64,000 nucleotides of DNA from Flectobacillus rivi. Its GTDB lineage: Bacteria; Bacteroidota; Bacteroidia; Cytophagales; Spirosomataceae. Made by a program: the position numbers and the translations under genes. Below the pieces are notes generated by a model, which saw nothing but the letters and a program-made list of their open reading frames with translations, was not told where the DNA came from and ran no database searches. Below are positions 1 through 7,898 of the stretch, piece by piece (position 1 is the stretch's first letter; every line of letters starts with the position of its first letter). Location of the stretch: contig NZ_JASHIE010000012.1 of the NCBI RefSeq assembly GCF_030056655.1, positions 62,001 to 126,000 of the forward strand, written 5' to 3'.

Positions 1-85
1 CAAAGAGGCAAAGAGGCAAAGAGGCAAAGAGGCAAAGAGGCAAAGAGGCAAAGAGGCAAAGAGGCAAAGAGGCAAAGAGGCAAAG
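1..85. repeat. 8-bp tandem repeat (CAAAGAGG)n
   Basis: Ten perfect head-to-tail copies of CAAAGAGG are followed by a partial copy (CAAAG). The array begins at the first base of the window, so its true length is unknown. It is not a CRISPR: there are no spacers. The same words (GGCACAAAG, GGCAAAGG) recur in intergenic hairpins at 26656-26688 and 52162-52267, so the array could be a slippage-expanded part of that dispersed family. An assembly edge is another possible reason for the start here. Confidence 0.9.
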
Positions 86-159
86 TTATTTTACAACAAT
101 CTAACTACCAATAAATTAGCTATATTTTTTTGTTTTTCTGCCTCTGCTTTATTGAGAAA

Positions 160-194
160 AATCACTCATTCACAACTCACCAAATCACTCAATA
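160..194. repeat. Half copy of the ATCACTCA/GAGTGATT repeat family
   Basis: The stretch carries AATCACTCATTCACAACTCA followed by AATCACTCAATAA, the same words that form the arms of the inverted repeats at convergent gene junctions elsewhere in the window. Here only one arm is present. It directly abuts the start codon of the gene at 198, so it lies in that gene's leader. Confidence 0.6.
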
Positions 195-197
195 AAT

Positions 198-509
198 ATG
201 GAGAATATCCTAGTCATCAGTCGTCATCCCGAAATCTTGGGTGTAGTGGTGCGCTTGATTAATCAACAGCCCGATTGGAATGCCATCGGAACATGTGTTG
301 ATCAAGACGCTCTACAAATTTTTCAGAAAGAAAATATAGCCTTAGTGCTTTTAGGAAATGGCATTTTGCCAGAAGAGGAGGAAAAATTAAGAGCTGAATT
401 ATTGGCTATCAATCCCGCAGTTTTGATCATCCAACACTATGGAGGAGGAAGTGGTTTATTAGTTTGCGAAATTCGCCAAGCACTTGAACATCAAGTCGTA
501 ATTGGATAA
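198..509 (+). CDS. Degenerate receiver-like (pseudo-response-regulator) small protein
   Basis: This is a 103-residue single-domain protein with the alternating beta/alpha pattern of a CheY-like receiver. It opens with a hydrophobic strand (ILVIS) and a second strand ALVLLGNGI where a receiver would carry the phosphoacceptor Asp; here Gly53 stands in that place. The acidic pair after strand 1 is replaced by SRH, and no conserved Lys is evident near the end. It therefore cannot be phosphorylated in the usual way and may act as a protein-interaction module. The start codon lies directly after a repeat half-arm. No neighbour suggests a pathway. The fold assignment is inferred from pattern only; it could be an unrelated Rossmann-like protein. 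Confidence 0.6.
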   Translation: MENILVISRHPEILGVVVRLINQQPDWNAIGTCVDQDALQIFQKENIALVLLGNGILPEEEEKLRAELLAINPAVLIIQHYGGGSGLLVCEIRQALEHQVVIG

Positions 510-555
510 ACTATTCTAAGAATGAAATTTAAAATTTATCTCTTAGAATAGTTTA
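507..555. terminator. Bidirectional terminator between convergent genes
   Basis: A perfect 15-bp inverted repeat (TAAACTATTCTAAGA at 507-521 and its complement at 541-555) has a 19-nt loop. It overlaps the stop codon of the gene at 198-509 and lies 12 bp from the 3' end of the convergent TonB receptor gene, with A/T tracts on both sides. Confidence 0.8.
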
Positions 556-567
556 TTTTACTGATTT

Positions 568-2958
568 TTACATAAAATGAAAATTGTAAGTTAAAGATGG
601 TATCGGCGAACCAAAAATCGTTAATTGATACGCTTTTATCCCAGCTTCGGTGCGTAAATACACTGAATAGGCATTTTTGCGACCATATAAATTATACACG
701 GTAAAAGTCCAACTTCCCTCCCATCGGCGCTTACGCATACTTGGATTTCGGATTGTCCATGAAAAATCCAAACGATGATAATCACTAATACGAGCATTAT
801 TGCGGTCTTGATAAAAAGGATAAGTTACTCCATCAAAAACCACAATTCCTGTAGGAACAGTAAACGGTCGACCAGTATTATACACCATCGTAAAGCCAAA
901 TTCATGATGCGCTCCTTGCCCAATAATCAAGCTGGCGTTGAAGCTATGCGGTCGGTCAAAATTATTTGGATACCATTTTCCACCATTTACCTGCTCTTCA
1001 TATCGGTCACTTTGCTTGATTTGATTCAAACTTCTTGAATAAGTATATCCTAGCCAACCCGTCAAATCACCTTTCTTTTTACTTAACATTACCTCCAAAC
1101 CATAAGCCATACCTTTACCTTGTAATACCTGTGTTTCGAGATTTGGTTTTAAGACAAAATCTGCCCCAGGTTTGTAATCAAGCACATTTTCGTTGCGACG
1201 ATAATATCCTTCCATCGAAAATTCATAGATATTATCCTTAAAATTTTTAAAGTAACCCAAAGAAAACAAATGACTACTTTGCGGACGAATATAGTCGTTG
1301 CTGGTAGCCCAACGAGATGTTGGCAGAGGCGTTGTCGTATTTGAAACCACCTGTAAATACTGGCGAATAAAGTTGTAGCCAAACTTCAATGAAGATGAAT
1401 TAGTTAAGGAATATTTTGCCGAAATACGTGGTTCAAGCCCGCCATAAGAAGCTATCACTTGTCCAGACCCATATTTTGTAGAATCGATTACAGTAAAATC
1501 TGAAAGTGGAACACCACTTTGGTAACGTCTTACAGTACCTGCTCCCATTGCCCAATATTGAGCATATCTTAAGCCCACAGAAACACTCAACTTAGCATTT
1601 ACAGTCATTTCATCTTCTCCATAAATACCTGCCTCTATACTATTTTCATCTGGAATGGTAATAGGGTTAACACTTGTGGACGCATTTGGCACTAAATTCC
1701 CTGGACTGATTTTGTACCAAATAGACGAAATTCCTCCAGTCAACTTATGCTTTTCATTGGGATTATAATGCAATTCTGACTTGAGTTGTCGGTACAAAAT
1801 TGCCGATGTAATATCCACGGTGTTACTAGAATTTAACTGCGGCAACATTGTCTTAGGCTGATAATTTGTATAAATAGCCGACGTCTGCCAATCGAGTTGA
1901 CTACTAAACAAATGAAACCATTTCAACGAAGCATTCAAAGATTTGTAATCATACTGCGTCGATGTAGCACTGATATTATTGACAGTACCTAATAAATCTG
2001 TCTGGAAAAAATCTTTACTAAAATATCCTGAAAAGGTAAAAGTATTTTTCTGGTTAGGTTGAAAGAAAAACTTCGTGGCAATATCATAAAAGTTTGCTCG
2101 AATATTTTTAAGACGCTCAGAACCCAACTGAAATAAAAAGTCATTGAATGAACCTCTGGTGGATACCAACATACTCAGTTTGTTTTTAATCAAAGGAGTT
2201 TCGATACTCAAACGATTAGAAACCAAACTTATACCTCCGCTTAGCTTTGTCTGTGTAAGACTAGGGTTTTGTAGTGTCACATCCAATACCGACGCTGTTC
2301 TACCGCCAAATCTGGCAGGAATACCGCCTTTGTACAACTCTACACCGCTAACGGCATCGGGTGTAAAAACGGAGAATAGTCCAAACAGGTGGGTAGGGTT
2401 AAAAATGGGTGTATCGTCTAACAAAATCAAAGTTTGGTCTGTAGTACCTCCTCGGATATTTACTCCATTGGCGGCCTCCCCAACCGATGTCACGCCTGGC
2501 AACATTTGAATTCCTCTGAGTACGTCCACCTCTCCCATAATTGCAGGGATTTTTTTAATGGTTTTCATACTCATGGGCGTTACCCCCAAAAGTGTTCTAT
2601 CTACGTTTTTGGTAGCACCTTGTGTCGATACAACTACTTCATCAAGTTCTTTAGCAATATTTAACAGACTAATGTCTAGTTTCAATTCAGCTTTTTTAAA
2701 AGTTATCCTTCTTCGAAAAGTTCTATATCCTACCATACTAATGGTTACCGTGTATTCGCCATAAGGCACCAAAGAAGAATAGCTCCCATCTGCTTGGGTA
2801 TATACGCCTTGGTTATCAATTTTGACGGCAGCACTTTCTATAGGTTTTCGATCAAGAGAATCAATCACAATCCCTTTAAAGGTGGTGTACTGTTTTTTGT
2901 CACCATTTTGTGCCCAAGCTCCAAATGACAACAGTATAAATAGAAGTATATATTTCAT
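568..2958 (-). CDS. TonB-dependent receptor with carboxypeptidase-regulatory-like N-domain
   Basis: The 796-residue outer-membrane protein begins with a signal peptide (MKYILLFILLSFGAWAQ). Residues about 25-100 form a carboxypeptidase-D regulatory-like beta-sandwich (TTFKGIVIDSLDRKPIESA onward), followed by a plug domain at about 120-235 containing VNIRGG and LLDDTPIFNP, and then a beta-barrel ending in an aromatic-rich strand with a terminal Met. Such receptors use the proton motive force through TonB/ExbBD to import large or scarce nutrients. It lies 27 bp downstream of a DUF4249 lipoprotein gene and is surely co-transcribed; that pairing is common in Bacteroidota. The substrate cannot be told from the sequence. 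Confidence 0.95.
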   Translation of the reverse strand: MKYILLFILLSFGAWAQNGDKKQYTTFKGIVIDSLDRKPIESAAVKIDNQGVYTQADGSYSSLVPYGEYTVTISMVGYRTFRRRITFKKAELKLDISLLNIAKELDEVVVSTQGATKNVDRTLLGVTPMSMKTIKKIPAIMGEVDVLRGIQMLPGVTSVGEAANGVNIRGGTTDQTLILLDDTPIFNPTHLFGLFSVFTPDAVSGVELYKGGIPARFGGRTASVLDVTLQNPSLTQTKLSGGISLVSNRLSIETPLIKNKLSMLVSTRGSFNDFLFQLGSERLKNIRANFYDIATKFFFQPNQKNTFTFSGYFSKDFFQTDLLGTVNNISATSTQYDYKSLNASLKWFHLFSSQLDWQTSAIYTNYQPKTMLPQLNSSNTVDITSAILYRQLKSELHYNPNEKHKLTGGISSIWYKISPGNLVPNASTSVNPITIPDENSIEAGIYGEDEMTVNAKLSVSVGLRYAQYWAMGAGTVRRYQSGVPLSDFTVIDSTKYGSGQVIASYGGLEPRISAKYSLTNSSSLKFGYNFIRQYLQVVSNTTTPLPTSRWATSNDYIRPQSSHLFSLGYFKNFKDNIYEFSMEGYYRRNENVLDYKPGADFVLKPNLETQVLQGKGMAYGLEVMLSKKKGDLTGWLGYTYSRSLNQIKQSDRYEEQVNGGKWYPNNFDRPHSFNASLIIGQGAHHEFGFTMVYNTGRPFTVPTGIVVFDGVTYPFYQDRNNARISDYHRLDFSWTIRNPSMRKRRWEGSWTFTVYNLYGRKNAYSVYLRTEAGIKAYQLTIFGSPIPSLTYNFHFM

Positions 2959-2985
2959 TGTAAATCCGTTTGAAATCCCCGAAAA

Positions 2986-4125
2986 TTATAATTGCCATCC
3001 TTTGGGTTGAAAGGGGGTCCGTGTAGCACTCGGAACACACTTTGCCGAAGGTGGACGTGTGGGAGGATTTGACGGTTCTTCACTAATGGTATGCCCCAAT
3101 ATCAAAGCCATCGGCCCTGTGGCATCTGTTCTATCAAGCCAATAACTCCGCTTCTGGATATTGGCAACGCCAAAATATCCCACTACTTTTTCGTCTGGGT
3201 TAGTAAGGTTTTGGATATTTCCGATAATAGCCGATGGAGGCGTATCAGCTAATCCTCCTGTTCCTTGCGAGAGTTGTCGAACTAGTTGATTAAACTTATA
3301 AACTTCCAACGACACACTTATTTGTTCAATGTCAACCAAACAACCATAGTCGTTATAATATGGGATTTGAGCTACCAACTTATCTTGAATCAGTTTACCC
3401 TGCGAAGCTCTATCATCTTGAACCATCACAATTGGGCTATGCAAGATTGCAAAACAGGACGACTCACAAGGATAGTCGAAATACATTCTGTTTTGTAGAG
3501 CTCTCGGAGCTGGACCACATTGTTGAGAACCATAATCTAAAACAGAGTTGTTACAAGTTTTACAAAAGGCTAGTTTTTCGTAATGAGTATATCTCCACAA
3601 GTAGAAATTAGTCACTTGTGGATCATCCTGAAAATCCACAAACAACTCACTAGCAGACAGATAACTTTTTCCATCTGTAGACAACTTGCTTTGTAAATTA
3701 AACTGTTTTTTTACCTTCAAAATAGGAGGTGTTGGTGTTATTTTTTCAGCTGTTGACTGGTATTTATCACCTGTCGAAAGCTCAAACTTCAAACGATATG
3801 CGTAGTTGGGATTAAATACGAAATTCTTAGGAGGAATCAGTCTTCCTGCTTGTGGAATCAGAAGGGGAATTTCTTGTTGAGTATCCTCTATCAGAATAGA
3901 TGCTTTGGTTATATCTGCATCCAAGATTTGTGAATAATTATTTGAATAATTGGAAAAATAAACCTGAATGGTATCAGGTGCACTCTGACTGTCACTCAAA
4001 AAGCCTTCTACAACCAAATGTTTTCCATCTTTTTCAAAATCATATTCGTAAGGGTCTACGCAGGAACATAGCCCCACGGCGATAAGGACGACCCAAAAGT
4101 ATAGTCGTAAGTAGTTTTTTTTCAT
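2986..4125 (-). CDS. DUF4249 family lipoprotein
   Basis: The 379-residue protein has a lipoprotein signal peptide with lipobox LCSC (lipid-anchored Cys22), followed by VDPYEYDFEKDGKHLVVEGF, the typical opening of DUF4249 proteins. It contains several cysteines (CKTC, CGP, CESSC) in the middle third that may form disulphides or bind metal. In Bacteroidota DUF4249 genes are usually coupled to a TonB-dependent receptor, as here (27 bp upstream of the receptor gene), so it is probably a surface or periplasmic partner in uptake. It appears to be the first gene of a two-gene operon; a candidate minus-strand -7 box lies at 4259-4266. The biochemical role of DUF4249 is not known to me. Confidence 0.9.
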   Translation of the reverse strand: MKKNYLRLYFWVVLIAVGLCSCVDPYEYDFEKDGKHLVVEGFLSDSQSAPDTIQVYFSNYSNNYSQILDADITKASILIEDTQQEIPLLIPQAGRLIPPKNFVFNPNYAYRLKFELSTGDKYQSTAEKITPTPPILKVKKQFNLQSKLSTDGKSYLSASELFVDFQDDPQVTNFYLWRYTHYEKLAFCKTCNNSVLDYGSQQCGPAPRALQNRMYFDYPCESSCFAILHSPIVMVQDDRASQGKLIQDKLVAQIPYYNDYGCLVDIEQISVSLEVYKFNQLVRQLSQGTGGLADTPPSAIIGNIQNLTNPDEKVVGYFGVANIQKRSYWLDRTDATGPMALILGHTISEEPSNPPTRPPSAKCVPSATRTPFQPKGWQL

Positions 4126-4538
4126 AGAATAATAGTTTCTGAAGGTATTAAATTGGCTTGGGCATACCGAAAAATAGTATTGATCTATCTCTCAACGAGC
4201 CCGTTACACCGATATATTTCATTTTGCACTAAAGTGCAATCAATTGGATAGTTAGATACAAATGTACCCGAAAGGCTTATTTTATTTTTATTTTTTATTA
4301 AAAAATCACAAAAATCGTTTTTCAACGAGTTATCGACCAAGTTTTTCGACAAAGCCTCATTTGTGAGTCTTAAATAATTTCTATTTTTACTCAGAAAAAA
4401 ATTAAGTGTTATTGGTCTTTCGATATTTAAGACAGCCTGACACGCAAGACGCAAAGCATTGCGTATCTACAAGCAGAAACAATTTTACTTTTGCTAAAAT
4501 CATTCACTCAATTATCAACAGCACTCATCAACAATCCT
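4126..4538. other. Divergent intergenic region with candidate promoters and half repeat
   Basis: This 413-bp gene-less stretch separates the divergent DUF4249 and acylase genes. It holds a minus-strand -7-like box (TACATTTG, 4266-4259), a small palindrome (TTGCACT-AA-AGTGCAA, 4224-4239), a plus-strand -7-like box (TACTTTTG, 4486-4493), and a half copy of the dispersed palindromic element (4447-4513). Neither -7 box has a TTG at the ideal distance, so the promoters are tentative. A small open frame in 4185-4454 has no sign of being a gene. Confidence 0.5.
4447..4513. repeat. Half copy of the nested-palindrome element
   Basis: AGACGCAAAGCATTGCGT (4447-4464, continuing to 4470 with ATCTAC) is followed at 4498-4513 by AATCATTCACTCAATT. 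The order and spacing match the right half of the composite elements at 25042-25327 and 27497-27736. It lies in the leader of the acylase gene and overlaps its putative promoter. Confidence 0.7.
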
Positions 4539-6725
4539 ATGAAAAAAATCTCATTACTACTTTTTTACCTTTTACCATTTGCCCTGTTTGCCCAAAAATT
4601 TAATAAAATCGAGATTGCTCGATGGGAAAAGCAAGCTCAACAAGTTCAAATCATTCGCGACAATTGGGGTATTCCGCATATTTATGGCAAAACTGATGCT
4701 GATGCGGTTTTTGGTTTGCTTTATGCGCAATGCGAGGACGATTTCAAGCGAGTTGAAATGAATTATATCGAAAAGCTAGGACGCCTTTCTGAAATAAAAG
4801 GAGAAAGCCAGCTTTATGAAGATTTACTTATCCGTATGGTTATTGACTCTTCGGAAGCAGTAGCTGATTATCAAAAGGCACCTCTTTGGCTTAAAACCCT
4901 ACTCAATGCGCACGCCGATGCCATCAATTATTATCTTTACAAACACCCAGAAGTAAAACCTGCCTTGCTGACTCGCTTTCAACCTTGGTATTCGTTGCTA
5001 TGGACTGATGGCAGTATTGGGGCTATTAATACCGCCGATGTTACGACTAACGATCTCAAAAGTTTGTACGAAGGAAAAGACGCTTTAGGCTATTTTTATC
5101 AAAAACCCGCAGAAGAAGAAATCCTGACAGGCTCGAATGGCTTTGCCTTTTCACCCAAAATCACCGAATCAGGTAAGGCTATATTGTATATCAATCCTCA
5201 CGTAACTTTTTATTTCAGACCCGAAGTGCACGTAATTAGCGAGCAAGGACTCAATGCCTACGGGGCAGTTACGTGGGGACAGCTATTTGTCTATCAAGGT
5301 TTTAATGAAAAATGTGGCTGGATGCACACTTCTAGTTATACTGATATTGCAGATACTTATATTGAAAAAATCCAAAAGAAGGGTAACACCTGGGTATATC
5401 TATATGAAGGAAAAGAGCGACCTATTAAAATCAAAAAAGTAAAAATTGGCGTACTGAAAAATGGCAAAATTGAAGATAAAAACTTTGATGTCATGTACAC
5501 ACATCACGGTCCTGTAATGGCAAAGCGCAATGGACAATGGATTAGTGTGAAAGCCAATAACCGCTCGATGACAGGCTTGATTCAAAGTTGGCAACGTACC
5601 AAAGCCAATAGTTTTGCTGAGTATAAAAAAACGATGGATTTGTTGGCTAATACGTCAAACAACACCGTTTATGCCGATGCCGAGGGAAATATTGCTTATT
5701 GGCATGGCAACTATTTGCCAATTCGTGACAACAAATACGACTGGTCAAAACCAGTGGATGGCTCTATTGCAGCTACCGAATGGAAAGGATTACACCCAGT
5801 AAAAGAGTCGCTACATGTTTACAATCCAACTAATGGCTGGCTTCAAAACTGCAATGCAACACCTTATACCGTAGCAGGAAGTAATAGTCCCAAACGTGCC
5901 GATTATCCGAAATACATGGCACCCGATGGTGAAAATTTCAGAGGAATAAATGCAGTAAGAGTTTTGAGTAGCATTCCAAAGTACAATTTAGACAAAGTCA
6001 TTGAAGCGGGTTATGATACCTACTTGGCGGCATTTGAAGTAGTTGTACCTGCCTTGATAAAAGCATACGAAAATGAAAGTCAAAATACCCGCTATTCGTC
6101 TCTAGCCGAACCTATTGAACAATTAAAGCTTTGGGATTTTCGTACTAGCAAAAGTTCCATTCCGACGGCATTGGCAATCGAATGGGCCACAAGACTACAG
6201 TCTGCTATAGCCCGAGTACAAGTCAAAGATGAGCTAAAAGCCGATCAAGTAGGTCGTACAGAACAATATGTAGCCACAGCATCTACCAAAGAACTCCTAG
6301 ACCCAATGCTAGAAACCATCCAAGACCTTCGTAATCGTTTTGGAACTTGGCAAGTTGCATGGGGCGAAATCAACCGCTTCCAACGTATTTCGAACGATAT
6401 TGAGCAAAAGTATGACGATAGCAAAGCGAGTATTCCTGTACCATTTGCCTCTTCGGCTTGGGGGATGCTTCCTTCATACACAGGACGATATTATGGCACA
6501 AAAAAACGATATGGTGTCAATGGCAATAGCTTTATCTGTGCCGTAGAATTTGGAGAAAAAGTAAAAGCTAAATCTTTATTGGCAGGCGGTCAAAGTGGTA
6601 ACCCTAGCTCCATTCACTTCTTCGACCAAGCCGAAATGTATACCAACGGTCAATTCAAAGACGTTCTTTACTACAAAGAAGACGTCATGAAGTTTGCAGA
6701 AAGAATCTATAATCCAGGAAAATAA
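4539..6725 (+). CDS. Penicillin acylase family protein (Ntn hydrolase), secreted
   Basis: The 728-residue precursor begins with a signal peptide (MKKISLLLFYLLPFALFAQ). An upstream in-frame ATG at 4491 would add 16 residues encoded largely by repeat DNA, so 4539 is preferred. The N-terminal chain carries IIRDNWGIPHIYG, typical of the penicillin/cephalosporin/acyl-homoserine-lactone acylases. The sequence LTGSNGFAF at residues 196-204 marks the autoproteolytic site: Ser199 would become the N-terminal nucleophile of the beta chain. Family members cleave amide bonds of beta-lactams, acyl-homoserine lactones or similar N-acyl compounds in the periplasm; the substrate here is unknown. Length agrees with the family (about 700-800 residues). 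It is followed by a repeat and a hairpin, so it seems monocistronic. Confidence 0.93.
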   Translation: MKKISLLLFYLLPFALFAQKFNKIEIARWEKQAQQVQIIRDNWGIPHIYGKTDADAVFGLLYAQCEDDFKRVEMNYIEKLGRLSEIKGESQLYEDLLIRMVIDSSEAVADYQKAPLWLKTLLNAHADAINYYLYKHPEVKPALLTRFQPWYSLLWTDGSIGAINTADVTTNDLKSLYEGKDALGYFYQKPAEEEILTGSNGFAFSPKITESGKAILYINPHVTFYFRPEVHVISEQGLNAYGAVTWGQLFVYQGFNEKCGWMHTSSYTDIADTYIEKIQKKGNTWVYLYEGKERPIKIKKVKIGVLKNGKIEDKNFDVMYTHHGPVMAKRNGQWISVKANNRSMTGLIQSWQRTKANSFAEYKKTMDLLANTSNNTVYADAEGNIAYWHGNYLPIRDNKYDWSKPVDGSIAATEWKGLHPVKESLHVYNPTNGWLQNCNATPYTVAGSNSPKRADYPKYMAPDGENFRGINAVRVLSSIPKYNLDKVIEAGYDTYLAAFEVVVPALIKAYENESQNTRYSSLAEPIEQLKLWDFRTSKSSIPTALAIEWATRLQSAIARVQVKDELKADQVGRTEQYVATASTKELLDPMLETIQDLRNRFGTWQVAWGEINRFQRISNDIEQKYDDSKASIPVPFASSAWGMLPSYTGRYYGTKKRYGVNGNSFICAVEFGEKVKAKSLLAGGQSGNPSSIHFFDQAEMYTNGQFKDVLYYKEDVMKFAERIYNPGK

Positions 6726-6728
6726 GGA

Positions 6729-6836
6729 ATTGAGTGATTGGTGATTGAGTGATTTAGTGAGTGATAATCCCTTGCTAAGTAAGGCTATAACGATAATTTT
6801 ATAATCACTCAATTGCCAACCACTCAATCACTCAAT
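6729..6836. repeat. Inverted repeat of the GAGTGATT family at a convergent junction
   Basis: The left arm begins ATTGAGTGATTGGTGATTGA (from 6729) and the right arm ends CAACCACTCAATCACTCAAT (to 6836). The arms are imperfect complements around an AT-rich centre. It sits between the acylase gene and the convergent stress-protein gene, right before a simple hairpin terminator. Confidence 0.75.
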
Positions 6837-6870
6837 AAAAAAGCATCAACAAAATTTGTCGATGCTTTTT
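6837..6870. terminator. Hairpin terminator
   Basis: AAAAAAGCATCAACAAA and TTGTCGATGCTTTTT form a stem with one mismatch and flanking A and T tracts, so it may work in both directions between the convergent acylase and universal stress protein genes. Confidence 0.75.
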
Positions 6871-6943
6871 GAAATCCCTAATACTTATCTCTCTCTATGA
6901 AACTAGAATTGAATAGTAAGGTTTTACACTTCTATCCACTTTC

Positions 6944-7783
6944 TTAAATATGTGTAATAAATACAGGTACTTTCAGATTTTGTAAAAGCTCTTCTGAAGT
7001 ACTTTTATGTAAAATTCTTGACAATACATTTCTACCATACGACCCCATCACTACGATTGATGTACGGTGTGTATTGATATAATTTGCCAGCATTTCGCCA
7101 GGATTACCGTGTGGTAATACTTCAAAATGGACGGTACTTACTTGTTTTTTCAGAAAATTCATAAACGCCTCCTCACGAGGAATTGTCATGGAACCTTCTT
7201 TTTCTGCCACAGATACTACTGTAAATTCTTTATAGCGCTTGGCAGGAAACAAGTATAAAAATTGTTTTATCGCAAAAACCGATGACGCTGAGCCATCATA
7301 CGTCAAGGTAATATGATGAATCGGGTCTGGGTCTTCTGGTACTACGATAACAGGGCATTCGGCATCTTTCAAAAGCTCTTTTACAAACTGATTATTGGCT
7401 TTTTGCTTTTCTTCGGTAAACGAAACCTCTCCCCCTACAATAATCACATCCGCAAAACGACTTTCACGTACCAAATCATAATCAGGAATACCCATGTCTT
7501 TTACAACCTCATAATGTGGGTAAAACTCCTTGCAATACCACTCAAACTGCTGAATATTTTTGTTGAGTTCTACTTCTTCTTCCTCTGCCAATTTCAACAA
7601 GGGACTTGCATCAAAATAGGGTTGACCTTCCAACACGGTAGCCGAAGCACCGTAGCGATAGTACAAATCGTGTAGAAAAACGCCCGTAATAACCGAGCCA
7701 CTATCTTTGGCCAACTGAATGGCATAATTTACTGCTCCTTTAGAGAAATGAAGACCATCAAACGCTACGATAACTTTTTTCAT
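6944..7783 (-). CDS. Universal stress protein with two Usp domains
   Basis: The 279-residue cytoplasmic protein has two tandem Usp modules (about 1-150 and 155-279). Module 1 starts MKKVIVAFDGLHFSKGAVNY; module 2 starts with ITLTYDGSASS and ends with VVMGSYGRNVLSRILHKSTS, close to the ATP-binding pattern G-2X-G-9X-G-[ST], except that Lys replaces the last Gly. Tandem Usp proteins bind ATP and promote survival under stress. A TTG two codons upstream (7789) is possible, but the ATG at 7783 fits the family. It is convergent with the acylase gene and is a probable single-gene unit. Confidence 0.93.
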   Translation of the reverse strand: MKKVIVAFDGLHFSKGAVNYAIQLAKDSGSVITGVFLHDLYYRYGASATVLEGQPYFDASPLLKLAEEEEVELNKNIQQFEWYCKEFYPHYEVVKDMGIPDYDLVRESRFADVIIVGGEVSFTEEKQKANNQFVKELLKDAECPVIVVPEDPDPIHHITLTYDGSASSVFAIKQFLYLFPAKRYKEFTVVSVAEKEGSMTIPREEAFMNFLKKQVSTVHFEVLPHGNPGEMLANYINTHRTSIVVMGSYGRNVLSRILHKSTSEELLQNLKVPVFITHI

Positions 7784-7898
7784 GACCAATGCTGTTTAGG
7801 TTGAATTTCTATGTCAAAACTACAAAGCATTGTTTTATTACTAAATGACGCTAATCACTTCATTATGAGATAGAAATTAGTCGCATTTCTGAGAAAAA

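Noticed and set aside
1..85. Possible CRISPR array
   Set aside because: Copies are contiguous with no spacers, and no cas gene is nearby.
2144..2509. 121-codon plus-strand frame
   Set aside because: Lies fully antisense to the TonB receptor plug and barrel coding sequence, which is well supported.
4185..4454. 89-codon minus-strand frame upstream of the DUF4249 gene
   Set aside because: Low-complexity Lys/Asn-rich sequence across a promoter region and a repeat; no domain or start signal.
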